Part shown: positions 9,693-17,204 of the stretch, one piece after another
Position numbering within the stretch: the stretch's first letter is position 1
Layout of the letters: each line of letters opens with the position of its first letter
From: Protaetiibacter mangrovi
GTDB lineage: Bacteria; Actinomycetota; Actinomycetes; Actinomycetales; Microbacteriaceae
Direction: 5' to 3'
DNA: 64,000 bases
Assembly (NCBI RefSeq): GCF_024752305.1
Contig: NZ_JANTHX010000008.1
Location: forward strand, 540,663-604,662
Translations under genes and position numbers: made by a program
The notes under the pieces: model-generated
The model's database searches: none
What the model was told of the DNA's origin: nothing
The model's input: the letters and a program-made list of their open reading frames with translations, nothing else

Positions 9693-9711
9693 TTAGGTAA
9701 GGCTGACCTAT
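9693..9711. promoter_or_regulatory. IdeR/DtxR iron box
   Basis: TTAGGTAAGGCTGACCTAT matches 16 of 19 positions of the mycobacterial/corynebacterial iron box TTAGGTTAGGCTAACCTAA. It overlaps the -10 hexamer TATACT (9709-9714), so a bound Fe-IdeR dimer would block transcription when iron is plentiful. That hexamer ends 7 nt before the ATG of the SIP-domain gene, which suggests a leaderless mRNA. Confidence 0.82.
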
Positions 9712-9721
9712 ACTGAGAGCG

Positions 9722-10078
9722 ATGCTGCTCTCCGACGTCCTGCCCGCCACCATCGCCTGGAACCCCGGCGAGGGTGCCTCGGTGCTGCTCGGCGCGGTCG
9801 ACGCCGACATCGCGATCGCCGAGACGGTCGCGGCGACGCTGCCCGCGAAGGCGCGTGGGCGCATCTTCCTGGAGGTGGCCGACGCCTCCGGTGTCCGCGA
9901 GTTCTCGGCGCCCGGGCGCGTGTGCGTCACCTGGCTGCGCCGCGATCTCGGGCAGAGCATGCGCACCGCGGTCGACGCCTGGCTGGCCGAGATGCTGCCG
10001 GTCGAGTCCGAGCGCGAGCACCACGTGTACGCCTGGGTCTCGGGCGACCGCGCCGCCCACGCCCTCACCAGCGACTGA
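9722..10078 (+). CDS. SIP-domain protein (C-terminal domain of siderophore-interacting proteins)
   Basis: 118 residues. It covers only the NAD(P)H-binding SIP half: a hydrophobic start, then WLRRDLGQSM and the closing HHVYAWVSGDRAA, which matches the YAWVAGE motif of ViuB/YqjH-type ferric-siderophore reductases. The FAD-binding half found in full-length proteins (about 250-280 aa) is absent here and not encoded nearby. It may help ferric-siderophore release with a partner, or be a regulatory remnant. The iron box directly upstream supports an iron-starvation role. No Shine-Dalgarno sequence is visible, consistent with leaderless translation. Confidence 0.75.
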   Translation: MLLSDVLPATIAWNPGEGASVLLGAVDADIAIAETVAATLPAKARGRIFLEVADASGVREFSAPGRVCVTWLRRDLGQSMRTAVDAWLAEMLPVESEREHHVYAWVSGDRAAHALTSD

Positions 10079-10096
10079 CCTGCCGCCCCTGCCGGT

Positions 10097-10137
10097 GGTC
10101 GAGGAGCGCGTCGCGTGGCGGCACGCGTCTCGAGACC
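10097..10137. repeat. REP-like imperfect palindrome
   Basis: An arm GGTCGAGGAGCGCGT faces an arm ACGCGTCTCGAGACC across an 11-bp centre, between the convergent SIP and HNH genes. I recall closely similar palindromes as dispersed intergenic repeats in Microbacteriaceae genomes; no second copy was noticed in this window. Confidence 0.5.
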
Positions 10138-10162
10138 CCTCGAGCCCCTGCTCCGCGGTCGG

Positions 10163-11521
10163 TTACCCGGCGAGGAGTCGCGAGAGTGCGGGGCTGCGGG
10201 AGGGCAGGGATGTGTGCCGCAGGACCCCGTTGGGGTCGGGTTTCTCGAGCAGGTAGTCACCGCCGTCACGTCGGATGCGCCACCGGTTGTTGTGCACGGT
10301 GAGGTGGCAGAACCGGCACAGCAGCACCCCACTGTCGATGTCGGTGCGGCCGTCGTGTTCGTCCCAGTGGTCGATGTGGTGTGCTTCGCACCAGGACGGT
10401 GGTCTGCCGCACATCAGGCACCCGCCGTCGCGGGCGGCCATCGCGGTCCGTTGTTTCTCGGAGAAGAGTCGGTGTTCCCGCCCGAGGTTGAGGGCTTTGC
10501 CGTCGTCGTCGAAGAGGATCGGGATGGCGCCGGTTGCACAGATGAACCGCTCCGCCGTCTGCACCGACACCGCCTCGCTCTGCCCTTCGAAGAACGCCGC
10601 ACCCACCCGGGCGTCGAGATCGGTCCGCGTGACCAGGATCCGCACCGCGGGCTTCCGATCCCCGAGCAGCTTGCCGTCGTCCACACGCGATCCGATCCGC
10701 ACGAGCTCGACGAGCGTGTCGAGGGCGAGCTGCTCCGTGCTGCGCTCATCCCGCATGATGTCTTCCACACGCTGGACCGCGTCCGGGTTCACGAATCGGG
10801 GTCCGCCGCGGCGGGGTGAGGTGGCGGCGTCGAGGATCGGCACCACGATCGCCGCGGACTCCGGATCCAGCAACCCCGTCACCCGGGTCATCCCATCCAA
10901 CTGCGGACTCACCCGCAGGAACCGCTTCGCCCGGAGTTCCTGCTCCCGCTCGGCGATGCCGGCCAGGTCCAGTTCGTCACGCACACGGCCCGCCCGGATC
11001 GCGAGTTGCTCGATGGTGAGACCCGACGCCTCAGCCAGCAGCCGCCCGGCCGCGGTCGCGAGGGCGTTCTCGTCGACACCCTCAGCGGCGATCAGGCGGG
11101 TGCGGATCAGTTCCGCCGCCTCCACCGAGATCGTCGCGGCCGCGACCGCGTCGCCGATCAGCCGCTGCCACCGCGGCACCGGTGCCGCATCCGGGGCGAG
11201 TTCACGCGCCGGCAGCAGCTCTGCCGTCTTCATCAGCGTGCGGGCATCCCGGGTCGAGGTGCCGGACACCTTTGCGATCAACTCCTCCGGAGTCCGCAGC
11301 CCCTCCGACTGCGCGAGCCCCGCGTGCCCGAGTTCGCGGCGGGAGCGGTGGGCGATCTCACCCGCCACGGTCGCCGCGACCGCATCCAGACGACGCCGCA
11401 CCTCGGCGATCCGACCCTGCGACGCAAGCAGTTCGGCATCACCCCAACCCGTCACAGACACGGGTGTGAACGGCACCGACAGGTCACCCAGACGGGTGAG
11501 GGAGTCGGTGATCGAAGCCAT
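10163..11521 (-). CDS. DUF222 / 13E12-type HNH endonuclease-like protein
   Basis: 452 residues; ATG chosen because a GGGAGGA ribosome site precedes it. The N-terminal two thirds are the helical DUF222 region. The C-terminal HNH domain is intact: GGCLMCGRPPSWCEAHHIDHW, then LLCRFCHLTVHNN, giving the paired Cys ligands and the His-His core. These are multi-copy genes in actinobacteria (REP13E12 family in mycobacteria) with presumed DNA-cleaving activity of unknown purpose. A perfect SOS box lies just upstream. The stop is followed by a REP-like palindrome, which fits a mobile or repeat-associated history. Confidence 0.9.
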   Translation of the reverse strand: MASITDSLTRLGDLSVPFTPVSVTGWGDAELLASQGRIAEVRRRLDAVAATVAGEIAHRSRRELGHAGLAQSEGLRTPEELIAKVSGTSTRDARTLMKTAELLPARELAPDAAPVPRWQRLIGDAVAAATISVEAAELIRTRLIAAEGVDENALATAAGRLLAEASGLTIEQLAIRAGRVRDELDLAGIAEREQELRAKRFLRVSPQLDGMTRVTGLLDPESAAIVVPILDAATSPRRGGPRFVNPDAVQRVEDIMRDERSTEQLALDTLVELVRIGSRVDDGKLLGDRKPAVRILVTRTDLDARVGAAFFEGQSEAVSVQTAERFICATGAIPILFDDDGKALNLGREHRLFSEKQRTAMAARDGGCLMCGRPPSWCEAHHIDHWDEHDGRTDIDSGVLLCRFCHLTVHNNRWRIRRDGGDYLLEKPDPNGVLRHTSLPSRSPALSRLLAG

Positions 11522-11538
11522 ACCCGATCCTCCCACGA

Positions 11539-11556
11539 CTCGAACAAATGTTCGAG
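11539..11556 (-). promoter_or_regulatory. LexA-binding SOS box
   Basis: CTCGAACAAATGTTCGAG is a perfect dyad with 8-bp arms and contains exactly the actinobacterial LexA core TCGAAC-N4-GTTCGA. It lies 18-35 bp upstream of the DUF222-HNH start codon. SOS control of REP13E12-type genes is established in Mycobacterium tuberculosis. Confidence 0.85.
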
Positions 11557-11652
11557 AGTCGGGGCGGTATTCGTGGAGAAGTCGCCAACCCGCCCGAGCG
11601 GGAGGAGGCGAAGCCCGGCCGCACCGGCCGACGAGAGTCGCCCACCCCCGCG

Positions 11653-12093
11653 CTACACGTACCCGCCCTCGCGCAGCCCCGCCTCGACCTCGAAGCGATT
11701 CGTGCGGGCAACGAACCCTGCGGCGAGGTAGAGCACCGGCATGCTGAGTCCGTAGTGCCGCCATTGCCGCATGTGCACCGCCTCGTGCTGCAGCACCCGG
11801 TCGGCGACGTTGTCGCGCGTGAGGTACACGGCGCCGATCGTCGTGCCGCCGCGTCCGAACGCCCAGCGGGGGAGTCCCTGGATGATGTGCAGCCCGTGGC
11901 CCGAGCGGTGCCGGCCGATCAGCACGGTTCCCCAGACGAACGCGCATCCCGTCGCGAACCAGTAGCCCGGTCGCGCGACCGCCGGCCACAGCAGCGCGCG
12001 CCGCAGCCCCGGGACCGCGACAGCCCCGCGCACGAGGGCTGCGGCGGCGCGCTCCATCCGGCCCGGGTTCTCGGGTCGCACCGGGGCGATCAT
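11653..12093 (-). CDS. Putative HEAVH-motif membrane-associated metallopeptidase-like protein
   Basis: 146 residues; the ATG overlaps the upstream gene's stop by 4 nt (ATGA). It has a hydrophobic segment near residues 35-55 and a zincin-type motif VLQHEAVHMRQW followed by a second hydrophobic stretch. HExxH with a following Gln-Trp resembles small M48/M56-like or DUF4157-type proteins. Relatives are often labelled Fe-S oxidoreductase, but there is no cysteine cluster here to support that. Function unknown; the coupling to the flavoenzyme upstream suggests co-expression rather than a proven shared pathway. Confidence 0.6.
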   Translation of the reverse strand: MIAPVRPENPGRMERAAAALVRGAVAVPGLRRALLWPAVARPGYWFATGCAFVWGTVLIGRHRSGHGLHIIQGLPRWAFGRGGTTIGAVYLTRDNVADRVLQHEAVHMRQWRHYGLSMPVLYLAAGFVARTNRFEVEAGLREGGYV

Positions 12094-13517
12094 GCTGTCC
12101 CGGGTCGCCCGAACTCCTCGAGCCACCGCAGCCACACCTCGTTGAGCGTCGGGTATGCGGGCACCGCGTGCCACAGCCGGTCCAGCGGCACCTCTCCCAC
12201 GATCGCGATCGTCGCCGCCTGCAGCAGCTCGCCGACATCCGCGCCCACGAAGGTCGCGCCCACGAGCACGCCGCGATCGACGTCGACCACCGCGCGCGCC
12301 CGGCCACGGTAGTCGTCGGCGTACACCGTCGCCCCCGCGAGCCAGGAGAGGTCGTAGTCGAGCACGCGCACGTTCACGCCCGCCGTCTCGGCGGCTGCGG
12401 CGGTGAGTCCCACCGAGGCGACCTCCGGATCCGTGAACGTCACCTGGGGAACGGTGCGGTGGTCGGCGGTGGCCACGTGCGCCCCCCAGGGCGCGTCGTC
12501 GACGGGGCGACCCGCGGCGCGGGCCGCGATCACGTCGCCCGCCGCGCGCGCCTGGTACTTGCCCTGGTGGGTGAGCTTCGCACGTCCGTTGACGTCGCCC
12601 ACGGCGTACAGCCAGTCGAATCCCTCGACCCGCATCGTGTCGTCGACCTCGATGCGGTCGCCGGCGGCGAGGCCCAGCTCCTCGAGCCCCAGGTCGCGGG
12701 TGCGTCCGACTCGACCGGTTGCCACGAGCACCTGCTCGGCGAGGATGCGCGTGCCGTCGTCGAGCGTCAGCACCGCGTTCTTCTCGGCACGGTGGGCGTC
12801 CACCACCTCGGTGTCGGTGAGCACGCGCACGCCCGCCGCCTCGAGACCCTCGCGCACGAGCTCGACCGCGAACGGCTCCTGGCCGCCGAGGAGGCCGCGC
12901 CGGGCGACGAGGGTGACCCTGCTGCCGAGGCTCGCGTAGGCGGTCGCGAGCTCGCATCCGACCACCCCGCCGCCGAGCACGGCGAGCGTCGGCGGCGCCT
13001 CGGATGCCGAGGTGGCGTCGCGCGAGGTCCACGGGTCGAGCTCGGCGAGTCCCGGCACGTCGGGGAGCACGGGCACCGAGCCGGTGCACACGGCGACCGC
13101 GTGACGGGCCACGAGCTCCGTGGTCGAGCCGTCGGATGCCGTCACCACCAGGCGCTTCGGGCCGACGAACCGCGCGTGCCCGCGCAGCAATCCGATGCCC
13201 GCGCCGTCGAGCCAGTCGACCTGCGAGGCGTCGTCCCGGTGGTGCGTGATGCGATCGCGTCGGCGGAACACCGCGCGCGGGTCCAGCTCGCCGGTCACCG
13301 CCTCCGCCGCACCGCCGACGGCCCGCGCGGCGCGCAGCGCCGACCCCGCGCGCAGCAGCGCCTTCGAGGGCATGCACGCCCAGTACGAGCACTCGCCGCC
13401 GACCAGCTCCTCCTCGACGACGACCGTCTCCAGCCCGCCCTGACGGGCCCGGTCGGCGACGTTCTCACCGACCGTCCCCGCTCCGATCACCACGACGTCG
13501 ACCTCGCGCACGTTCAT
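12090..13517 (-). CDS. NAD(P)/FAD-dependent disulfide oxidoreductase (dihydrolipoyl dehydrogenase-like)
   Basis: 475 residues. The N-terminal FAD fold has VIGAGTVGENVA, and the redox-active pair is kept as CSYWACMPSK (C-x4-C). The NAD-binding fold LGGGVVGCELATAYASLG and the second FAD motif LYAVGDVNG follow. The C-terminal dimer domain departs from Lpd, mercuric reductase and glutathione reductase: the catalytic HPT is AYPT (Tyr for His), while the following Glu is kept. It may be a quinone reductase-like member, as known for mycobacterial LpdA. No 2-oxoacid dehydrogenase genes are adjacent. A TACGCT -10 sits 6 nt from the ATG. Confidence 0.85.
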   Translation of the reverse strand: MNVREVDVVVIGAGTVGENVADRARQGGLETVVVEEELVGGECSYWACMPSKALLRAGSALRAARAVGGAAEAVTGELDPRAVFRRRDRITHHRDDASQVDWLDGAGIGLLRGHARFVGPKRLVVTASDGSTTELVARHAVAVCTGSVPVLPDVPGLAELDPWTSRDATSASEAPPTLAVLGGGVVGCELATAYASLGSRVTLVARRGLLGGQEPFAVELVREGLEAAGVRVLTDTEVVDAHRAEKNAVLTLDDGTRILAEQVLVATGRVGRTRDLGLEELGLAAGDRIEVDDTMRVEGFDWLYAVGDVNGRAKLTHQGKYQARAAGDVIAARAAGRPVDDAPWGAHVATADHRTVPQVTFTDPEVASVGLTAAAAETAGVNVRVLDYDLSWLAGATVYADDYRGRARAVVDVDRGVLVGATFVGADVGELLQAATIAIVGEVPLDRLWHAVPAYPTLNEVWLRWLEEFGRPGTA

Positions 13518-13523
13518 GTGCCG

Positions 13524-13529
13524 AGCGTA
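13524..13529 (-). promoter_or_regulatory. -10 hexamer TACGCT, probably leaderless start
   Basis: TACGCT is separated from the ATG of the flavin oxidoreductase gene by only CGGCAC, so transcription would begin at or next to the start codon. Confidence 0.4.
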
Positions 13530-13541
13530 GGCGGCGGGCGG

Positions 13542-14330
13542 CTATCCGCGCAGGGCCGCGATGAGACGCAGGATCGTCGGCGCGTCGTCGACCGCCTTCT
13601 CGGCGGATTCGGGTGCGAACGAGGCGATCGTCGCGCCCGCGAGCGGCAACCGGGCCACGAGCGCCCTGACGGCGGCGACGAGCTGCGTGGCGGAGACCCC
13701 GAACGGGATGGGCTCGAGCAGACCGTCGAACTCGGCCGGGTCGAGCACGTCGAGGTCGATGTGCACGTAGACGCGGGTCGCACCGGTCGCCGCCACGGCA
13801 TCGGCGAAGGCCGCGGCATCCGCGAGTGCCGCGACGTCGACGGAGGCGATCCCGCGGGCGCCCGCGAACTCCTCCTCGCCCGGGTCCCATTCGCGCGCCC
13901 CGGCGACGACCACGCGCCCCGCGTCGACGACGCCGTCCTCCACGAGCGAGGCGAGCACCATGCCGCCGAACGCTCCGGAGGGCGAGGTGCCGGGCGTGTT
14001 GAGGTCGGGATGCGCGTCGAACCACACGAGCGCGAGGTCGGGGCCGGCGGTGTGCGCGACCGCGGCCGACGACACCGAGCAGTCGCCGCCGATGACGATC
14101 GCCGCATCGTCGAGCTCGCCGAGCACGTCTCCGAGCCGCTCGCGCACGAGCTGCAGCGAGCCGAAGCGCGCGATCCCCGTGCCCTGCTCGTCGCCGGCCT
14201 CGAGCGGCACCGCGACCTCGCGGGTGGAGGATGCCGGCAGGTCCGCGCGGATCGCCTCCGCACCTTCGGCGAGACGCATCGCGCGGCTCGACGGCGAACC
14301 CTGCCACTGCGGGACGACGACGAAGGTCAT
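13542..14330 (-). CDS. Arginase-family (ureohydrolase fold) protein
   Basis: 262 residues, with a GGAG ribosome site before the ATG. Manganese-site motifs are visible: GGDCS (family consensus GGDHS), WFDAHPDLNT, and HIDLDVLDP. The Asp/His ligands in the second and third motifs are present, but the first-motif histidine that binds one Mn in classical arginases is Cys. Candidate activities are arginase, agmatinase, formiminoglutamase or another guanidino/amidino hydrolase. The neighbours do not decide between these. It is shorter than typical arginase (about 300). Confidence 0.82.
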   Translation of the reverse strand: MTFVVVPQWQGSPSSRAMRLAEGAEAIRADLPASSTREVAVPLEAGDEQGTGIARFGSLQLVRERLGDVLGELDDAAIVIGGDCSVSSAAVAHTAGPDLALVWFDAHPDLNTPGTSPSGAFGGMVLASLVEDGVVDAGRVVVAGAREWDPGEEEFAGARGIASVDVAALADAAAFADAVAATGATRVYVHIDLDVLDPAEFDGLLEPIPFGVSATQLVAAVRALVARLPLAGATIASFAPESAEKAVDDAPTILRLIAALRG

Positions 14331-14348
14331 GGAGGCTCCAGTCCGGCC

Positions 14349-14365
14349 GGCGCCGGGGAGGCGCC
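14349..14365 (-). terminator. Hairpin after the sigma/partner operon
   Basis: GGCGCC-GGGGA-GGCGCC forms a 6-bp GC stem just beyond the stop of the membrane protein gene. There is no T tract; it could equally fold in the leader of the arginase-family mRNA. A TAGGAT -10 candidate for that gene lies at 14374-14379 on the minus strand. Confidence 0.35.
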
Positions 14366-14376
14366 CGTCTTGGATC

Positions 14377-15060
14377 CTATTGTGCGGTGCCCACCTCGAT
14401 CGGGGTGCGCCGGGACGTCGCGGTGACGGTCGTGCCGTCCTCGGTCAGGATCGGGAGCTCGACCTCGAGACCGTAGACGCCGGGAGTCAGCGCGCCCCCG
14501 TCGCAGGCGACGGCCTCGAGCGCGACGCTGAGGATCAGCTGCTCGCCCGGGGCGAGGTCGACCGGCGCCGGATCGGTCGCCGCCGCGGACCACCCCGCGA
14601 GGGCGTCGTCGGACGACAGCAGCAGCGTCGGACCCCCCGCCACGCGACCGCGCAGCGTCTGCGTGCCGTCGTTGACGAGCGTCAGCGTCACGTCCTCGCC
14701 CTGCGAGATCGCGCTCACCTCGACCCCCGAGGGCGCGGGCTCCCCGCCCCAGACCGGCGGATCGCAGACCGTCCCCGCGCCGTCCTGGGCCTCGGAGCCC
14801 GCGAACGTCGCATCCTTCTCCGACTCGGGGGCCGCCGCCGACCCCGCGGCGCTGTCGCTCGCGGACATCGTCCGGGTACCGCCGACCCCGATCGCGACGG
14901 GCACGACGATCGCGGCGACGGCGAGCCCCCCGAGCACGCTGATCGCGGCCTGCTTCGGGAGGCGCCGCATCCGCGCCCGCCGGATGATGCGGCCCGCGTC
15001 GAGCGCGCCGCCGGCGTCGCCGTCGCGCATCCGGTCGCGCAGTTCAGACTCGTCGGGCAC
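14377..15060 (-). CDS. Hypothetical single-pass membrane protein, possible sigma-factor partner
   Basis: 227 residues: a charged cytoplasmic N-terminus (about 1-35) with RIIRRARMRRLPKQA, one membrane helix (about 38-60), then an extracytoplasmic domain rich in Ala, Ser and Thr with strands suggesting a small beta domain. The first codons overlap the ECF sigma gene by 17 nt, so the two are translated together. This layout is that of anti-sigma factors, but no HxxxCxxC zinc motif is present, so the anti-sigma role is inferred from position only. Confidence 0.6.
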   Translation of the reverse strand: MPDESELRDRMRDGDAGGALDAGRIIRRARMRRLPKQAAISVLGGLAVAAIVVPVAIGVGGTRTMSASDSAAGSAAAPESEKDATFAGSEAQDGAGTVCDPPVWGGEPAPSGVEVSAISQGEDVTLTLVNDGTQTLRGRVAGGPTLLLSSDDALAGWSAAATDPAPVDLAPGEQLILSVALEAVACDGGALTPGVYGLEVELPILTEDGTTVTATSRRTPIEVGTAQ

Positions 15061-15655
15061 GGTCGCCCTCCTTCGCGTCGGAAGACGGGGTGGTCCGGCG
15101 CAGCGGTGTCGTGCCGGTGCCCGGACGCGCGCCGCCGGGGCCGAGGCGGCCCTCGACCGTGCCGTCGTCGGCGAGCGCGATCGCCATCTTGGCGAGCCCG
15201 TCGCTCAGGTAGCGCTTGACCGCCCCCGAGCTGATGCCGAGGGCCTCCGCGACGTCGTCGACCTTGAGGTCGTCGTAGTAGCGCAGCACGATGCACGCGC
15301 GCTCGCGCGGGGTGAGCTTGCGCAGCTCGTCGTGCAGGTCGAGGCGCAGCCCGGTCGCGTCCTCCGCCGACGGCAGCTCGTCCGGTTCGTACTGACTCGG
15401 CGCGAGCTTGCGCCAGCGGGTGACCCGGCGTCCGCGGTCGAGCGCCGCGTTGAGGATCGCCCGTCGCACGTACGCCTCGGCACTCGCGACGGTGAAACCG
15501 TTGCGCAGCCGGCCGAAGGTGCGCACGAGGGCGTCCTGCACGAGATCGGCGGCGTCGTCGGGGCTCCCCGTGAGCAGGGTGGCGTAGCGGATGAGGGCGT
15601 CACCGCGTTCGGCGACCAGTTCGGCCACCACGCGCTCCCATCCGGCTCGTGTCAC
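15044..15655 (-). CDS. ECF RNA polymerase sigma factor (SigE-like actinobacterial group)
   Basis: 203 residues, GTG start behind AGGAGGG. Region 2 is present with YATLLTGSPDDAADLVQDALVRTFGRL (about 24-50), and region 4 with LRKLTPRERACIVLRYYDDLKVDDVAEALGISSGAVKRYLSDGLAKM (about 110-160). The C-terminal 40 residues are a Gly/Pro/Arg-rich tail not needed for the fold. It is followed by the overlapping membrane-protein gene and is divergent from a wall-sorted surface protein gene, a possible target. Confidence 0.88.
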   Translation of the reverse strand: MTRAGWERVVAELVAERGDALIRYATLLTGSPDDAADLVQDALVRTFGRLRNGFTVASAEAYVRRAILNAALDRGRRVTRWRKLAPSQYEPDELPSAEDATGLRLDLHDELRKLTPRERACIVLRYYDDLKVDDVAEALGISSGAVKRYLSDGLAKMAIALADDGTVEGRLGPGGARPGTGTTPLRRTTPSSDAKEGDRARRV

Positions 15656-15890
15656 GGTTCACACCCTCCTATCTCCACAGACGCCGTGTCGAGCGGGAAC
15701 GTTGGGGGACCCCGGTCGGAATCCTCGTGCGGCGATCGGTGCCCCTCGAACCGGGGGCGTTCGGAGGCGCCCGACGGCACGTTCGGCGCCACCCGCCTCG
15801 GTACCCTCGAAGCGTACGACCCGGACCACCAGTCGGCCGATCACCGCGGCCCCGTCCAGGACGTCGCCACCACCCGATCGAAGGATGACG

Positions 15891-17183
15891 ATGCGCCGAG
15901 TTCGAAGCGTCCTGGCCGTGTGCGCCACCCTCGCCCTGGCGGGCGGGGGTGCGGTCGCCGCGGCTGCTCCCGCGCAGGCCGCGACGTTCGAGGTGACCAA
16001 CCTCGCCGACAGCGGTGCGGGGTCGCTGCGCCAGGCGATCCTCGACGCCAACGCGACCCCCGGCGCCGACGTCGTTACCTTCGCGTCCGGGCTGACGGGC
16101 GAGATCGCTCTCACCTCCGGCACGATCACCGTCACGGACGCGACGACGCTCGACGGCCCCGGGGCGTCGCAGCTGACCGTCGCGGGCGACGGAACGGGTT
16201 CGGTGTTCGCGGTGACGTCCCCGGCCCAGGTCGTGTTCTCCGGCGTGACGATCACCGGTGGGGGAGGAGCGGGCTCGAACTCGGGAGGCGTCTACGTCAA
16301 CAACGGCGGAGCGGACGTGACGATCCGCGACACGATCCTGACGGGCAACACCGGAACCTACGGTGGCGGGGCGTCGGCGTACTCCGGTCTGCTGCGCATC
16401 GAGGACACCCGGATCTTCGGGAACACCGCGACCGCGAGCGGCGGAGGCGTCGCGACCGCATCCTCGACCGTGTTGGAACGCGTCGAGATCTCGGGCAACA
16501 CCGCGCCCAACTCCGGCGGCGGGATCTTCCTCAACAGCGGCACCCTGGTGATCGGCGACTCGACGATCTCGGGCGACAGCGCACCCGTCGGCGGCGGCAT
16601 CTACCGCTTCACCGCGGGCGCGACCCTCACCGTGAGCGGCTCGACGATCGTCGGCAACGACTCGACGGACGGCACGGCCGGCGGTATCTCCGGCCCGGGC
16701 AGCAGCACCATCAGCGGTTCCGTCATCAGCGGCAATGCGAACTCCGACATCGCCGGATCCTTCGCCGTCTCGTGGAGTCTGATCGGCGACGTGCCCGGCG
16801 GCGTCAACGATCTGGGGGGCAACCTGCTCGACGTCGATCCCCTGCTGGGGCCGCTCGCCGACAACGGCGGTCCGACCTGGACGCACCTCCCGCTCGCCTC
16901 GAGCCCCGTCATCGACGCGGGCGACCCGAGCATCACGAGCTCCGCCGCCGTCGACCAGCGCGGCGAACCGCGGGTGGCACGTTCGACCGCTGCCGGTCCG
17001 GAGCGGATCGACCTCGGCGCGGTCGAGATCCAGGCCGCGCCCGCCGCGTCGCCGGAACCGGCGCCGACCGCTCCCACGCTCGCCGCGACGGGCGTCGAGC
17101 CGCTCGGGATGCTCGTGCTCGCCGTCGTCGTGCTGGGATCCGGAGCGGTGCTCCTGCGTTCCGGTCGCCGCCGCCACAGCTGA
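15891..17183 (+). CDS. Secreted right-handed beta-helix protein with LAATG wall-sorting signal
   Basis: 430 residues from the ATG 6 nt after GAAGG; an ATG two codons earlier (15885) is possible. It has a signal peptide with cleavage near AAPAQA-AT and the N-terminal NLADSGAGSLRQAI motif of CSLREA-type proteins. Parallel beta-helix turns follow, with repeated GGG-(I/V)-(Y/F) and STI-SGN motifs (about 110-290). The SSPVIDAGDPS, DQRGEPR and IDLGAVE signature of the choice-of-anchor Q domain comes next. The C-terminus is LAATG, a hydrophobic helix and RRRHS, the class E sortase pattern. Probably an adhesin or glycan-binding surface protein. Confidence 0.85.
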   Translation: MRRVRSVLAVCATLALAGGGAVAAAAPAQAATFEVTNLADSGAGSLRQAILDANATPGADVVTFASGLTGEIALTSGTITVTDATTLDGPGASQLTVAGDGTGSVFAVTSPAQVVFSGVTITGGGGAGSNSGGVYVNNGGADVTIRDTILTGNTGTYGGGASAYSGLLRIEDTRIFGNTATASGGGVATASSTVLERVEISGNTAPNSGGGIFLNSGTLVIGDSTISGDSAPVGGGIYRFTAGATLTVSGSTIVGNDSTDGTAGGISGPGSSTISGSVISGNANSDIAGSFAVSWSLIGDVPGGVNDLGGNLLDVDPLLGPLADNGGPTWTHLPLASSPVIDAGDPSITSSAAVDQRGEPRVARSTAAGPERIDLGAVEIQAAPAASPEPAPTAPTLAATGVEPLGMLVLAVVVLGSGAVLLRSGRRRHS

Positions 17184-17204
17184 GCCGCGCCTCCGGTCCT
17201 CGGC

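Noticed and set aside
15696..15700. GGAAC as an ECF-type -35 before the LAATG protein
   Set aside because: No convincing -10 partner at the right distance; the pentamer alone is too common.
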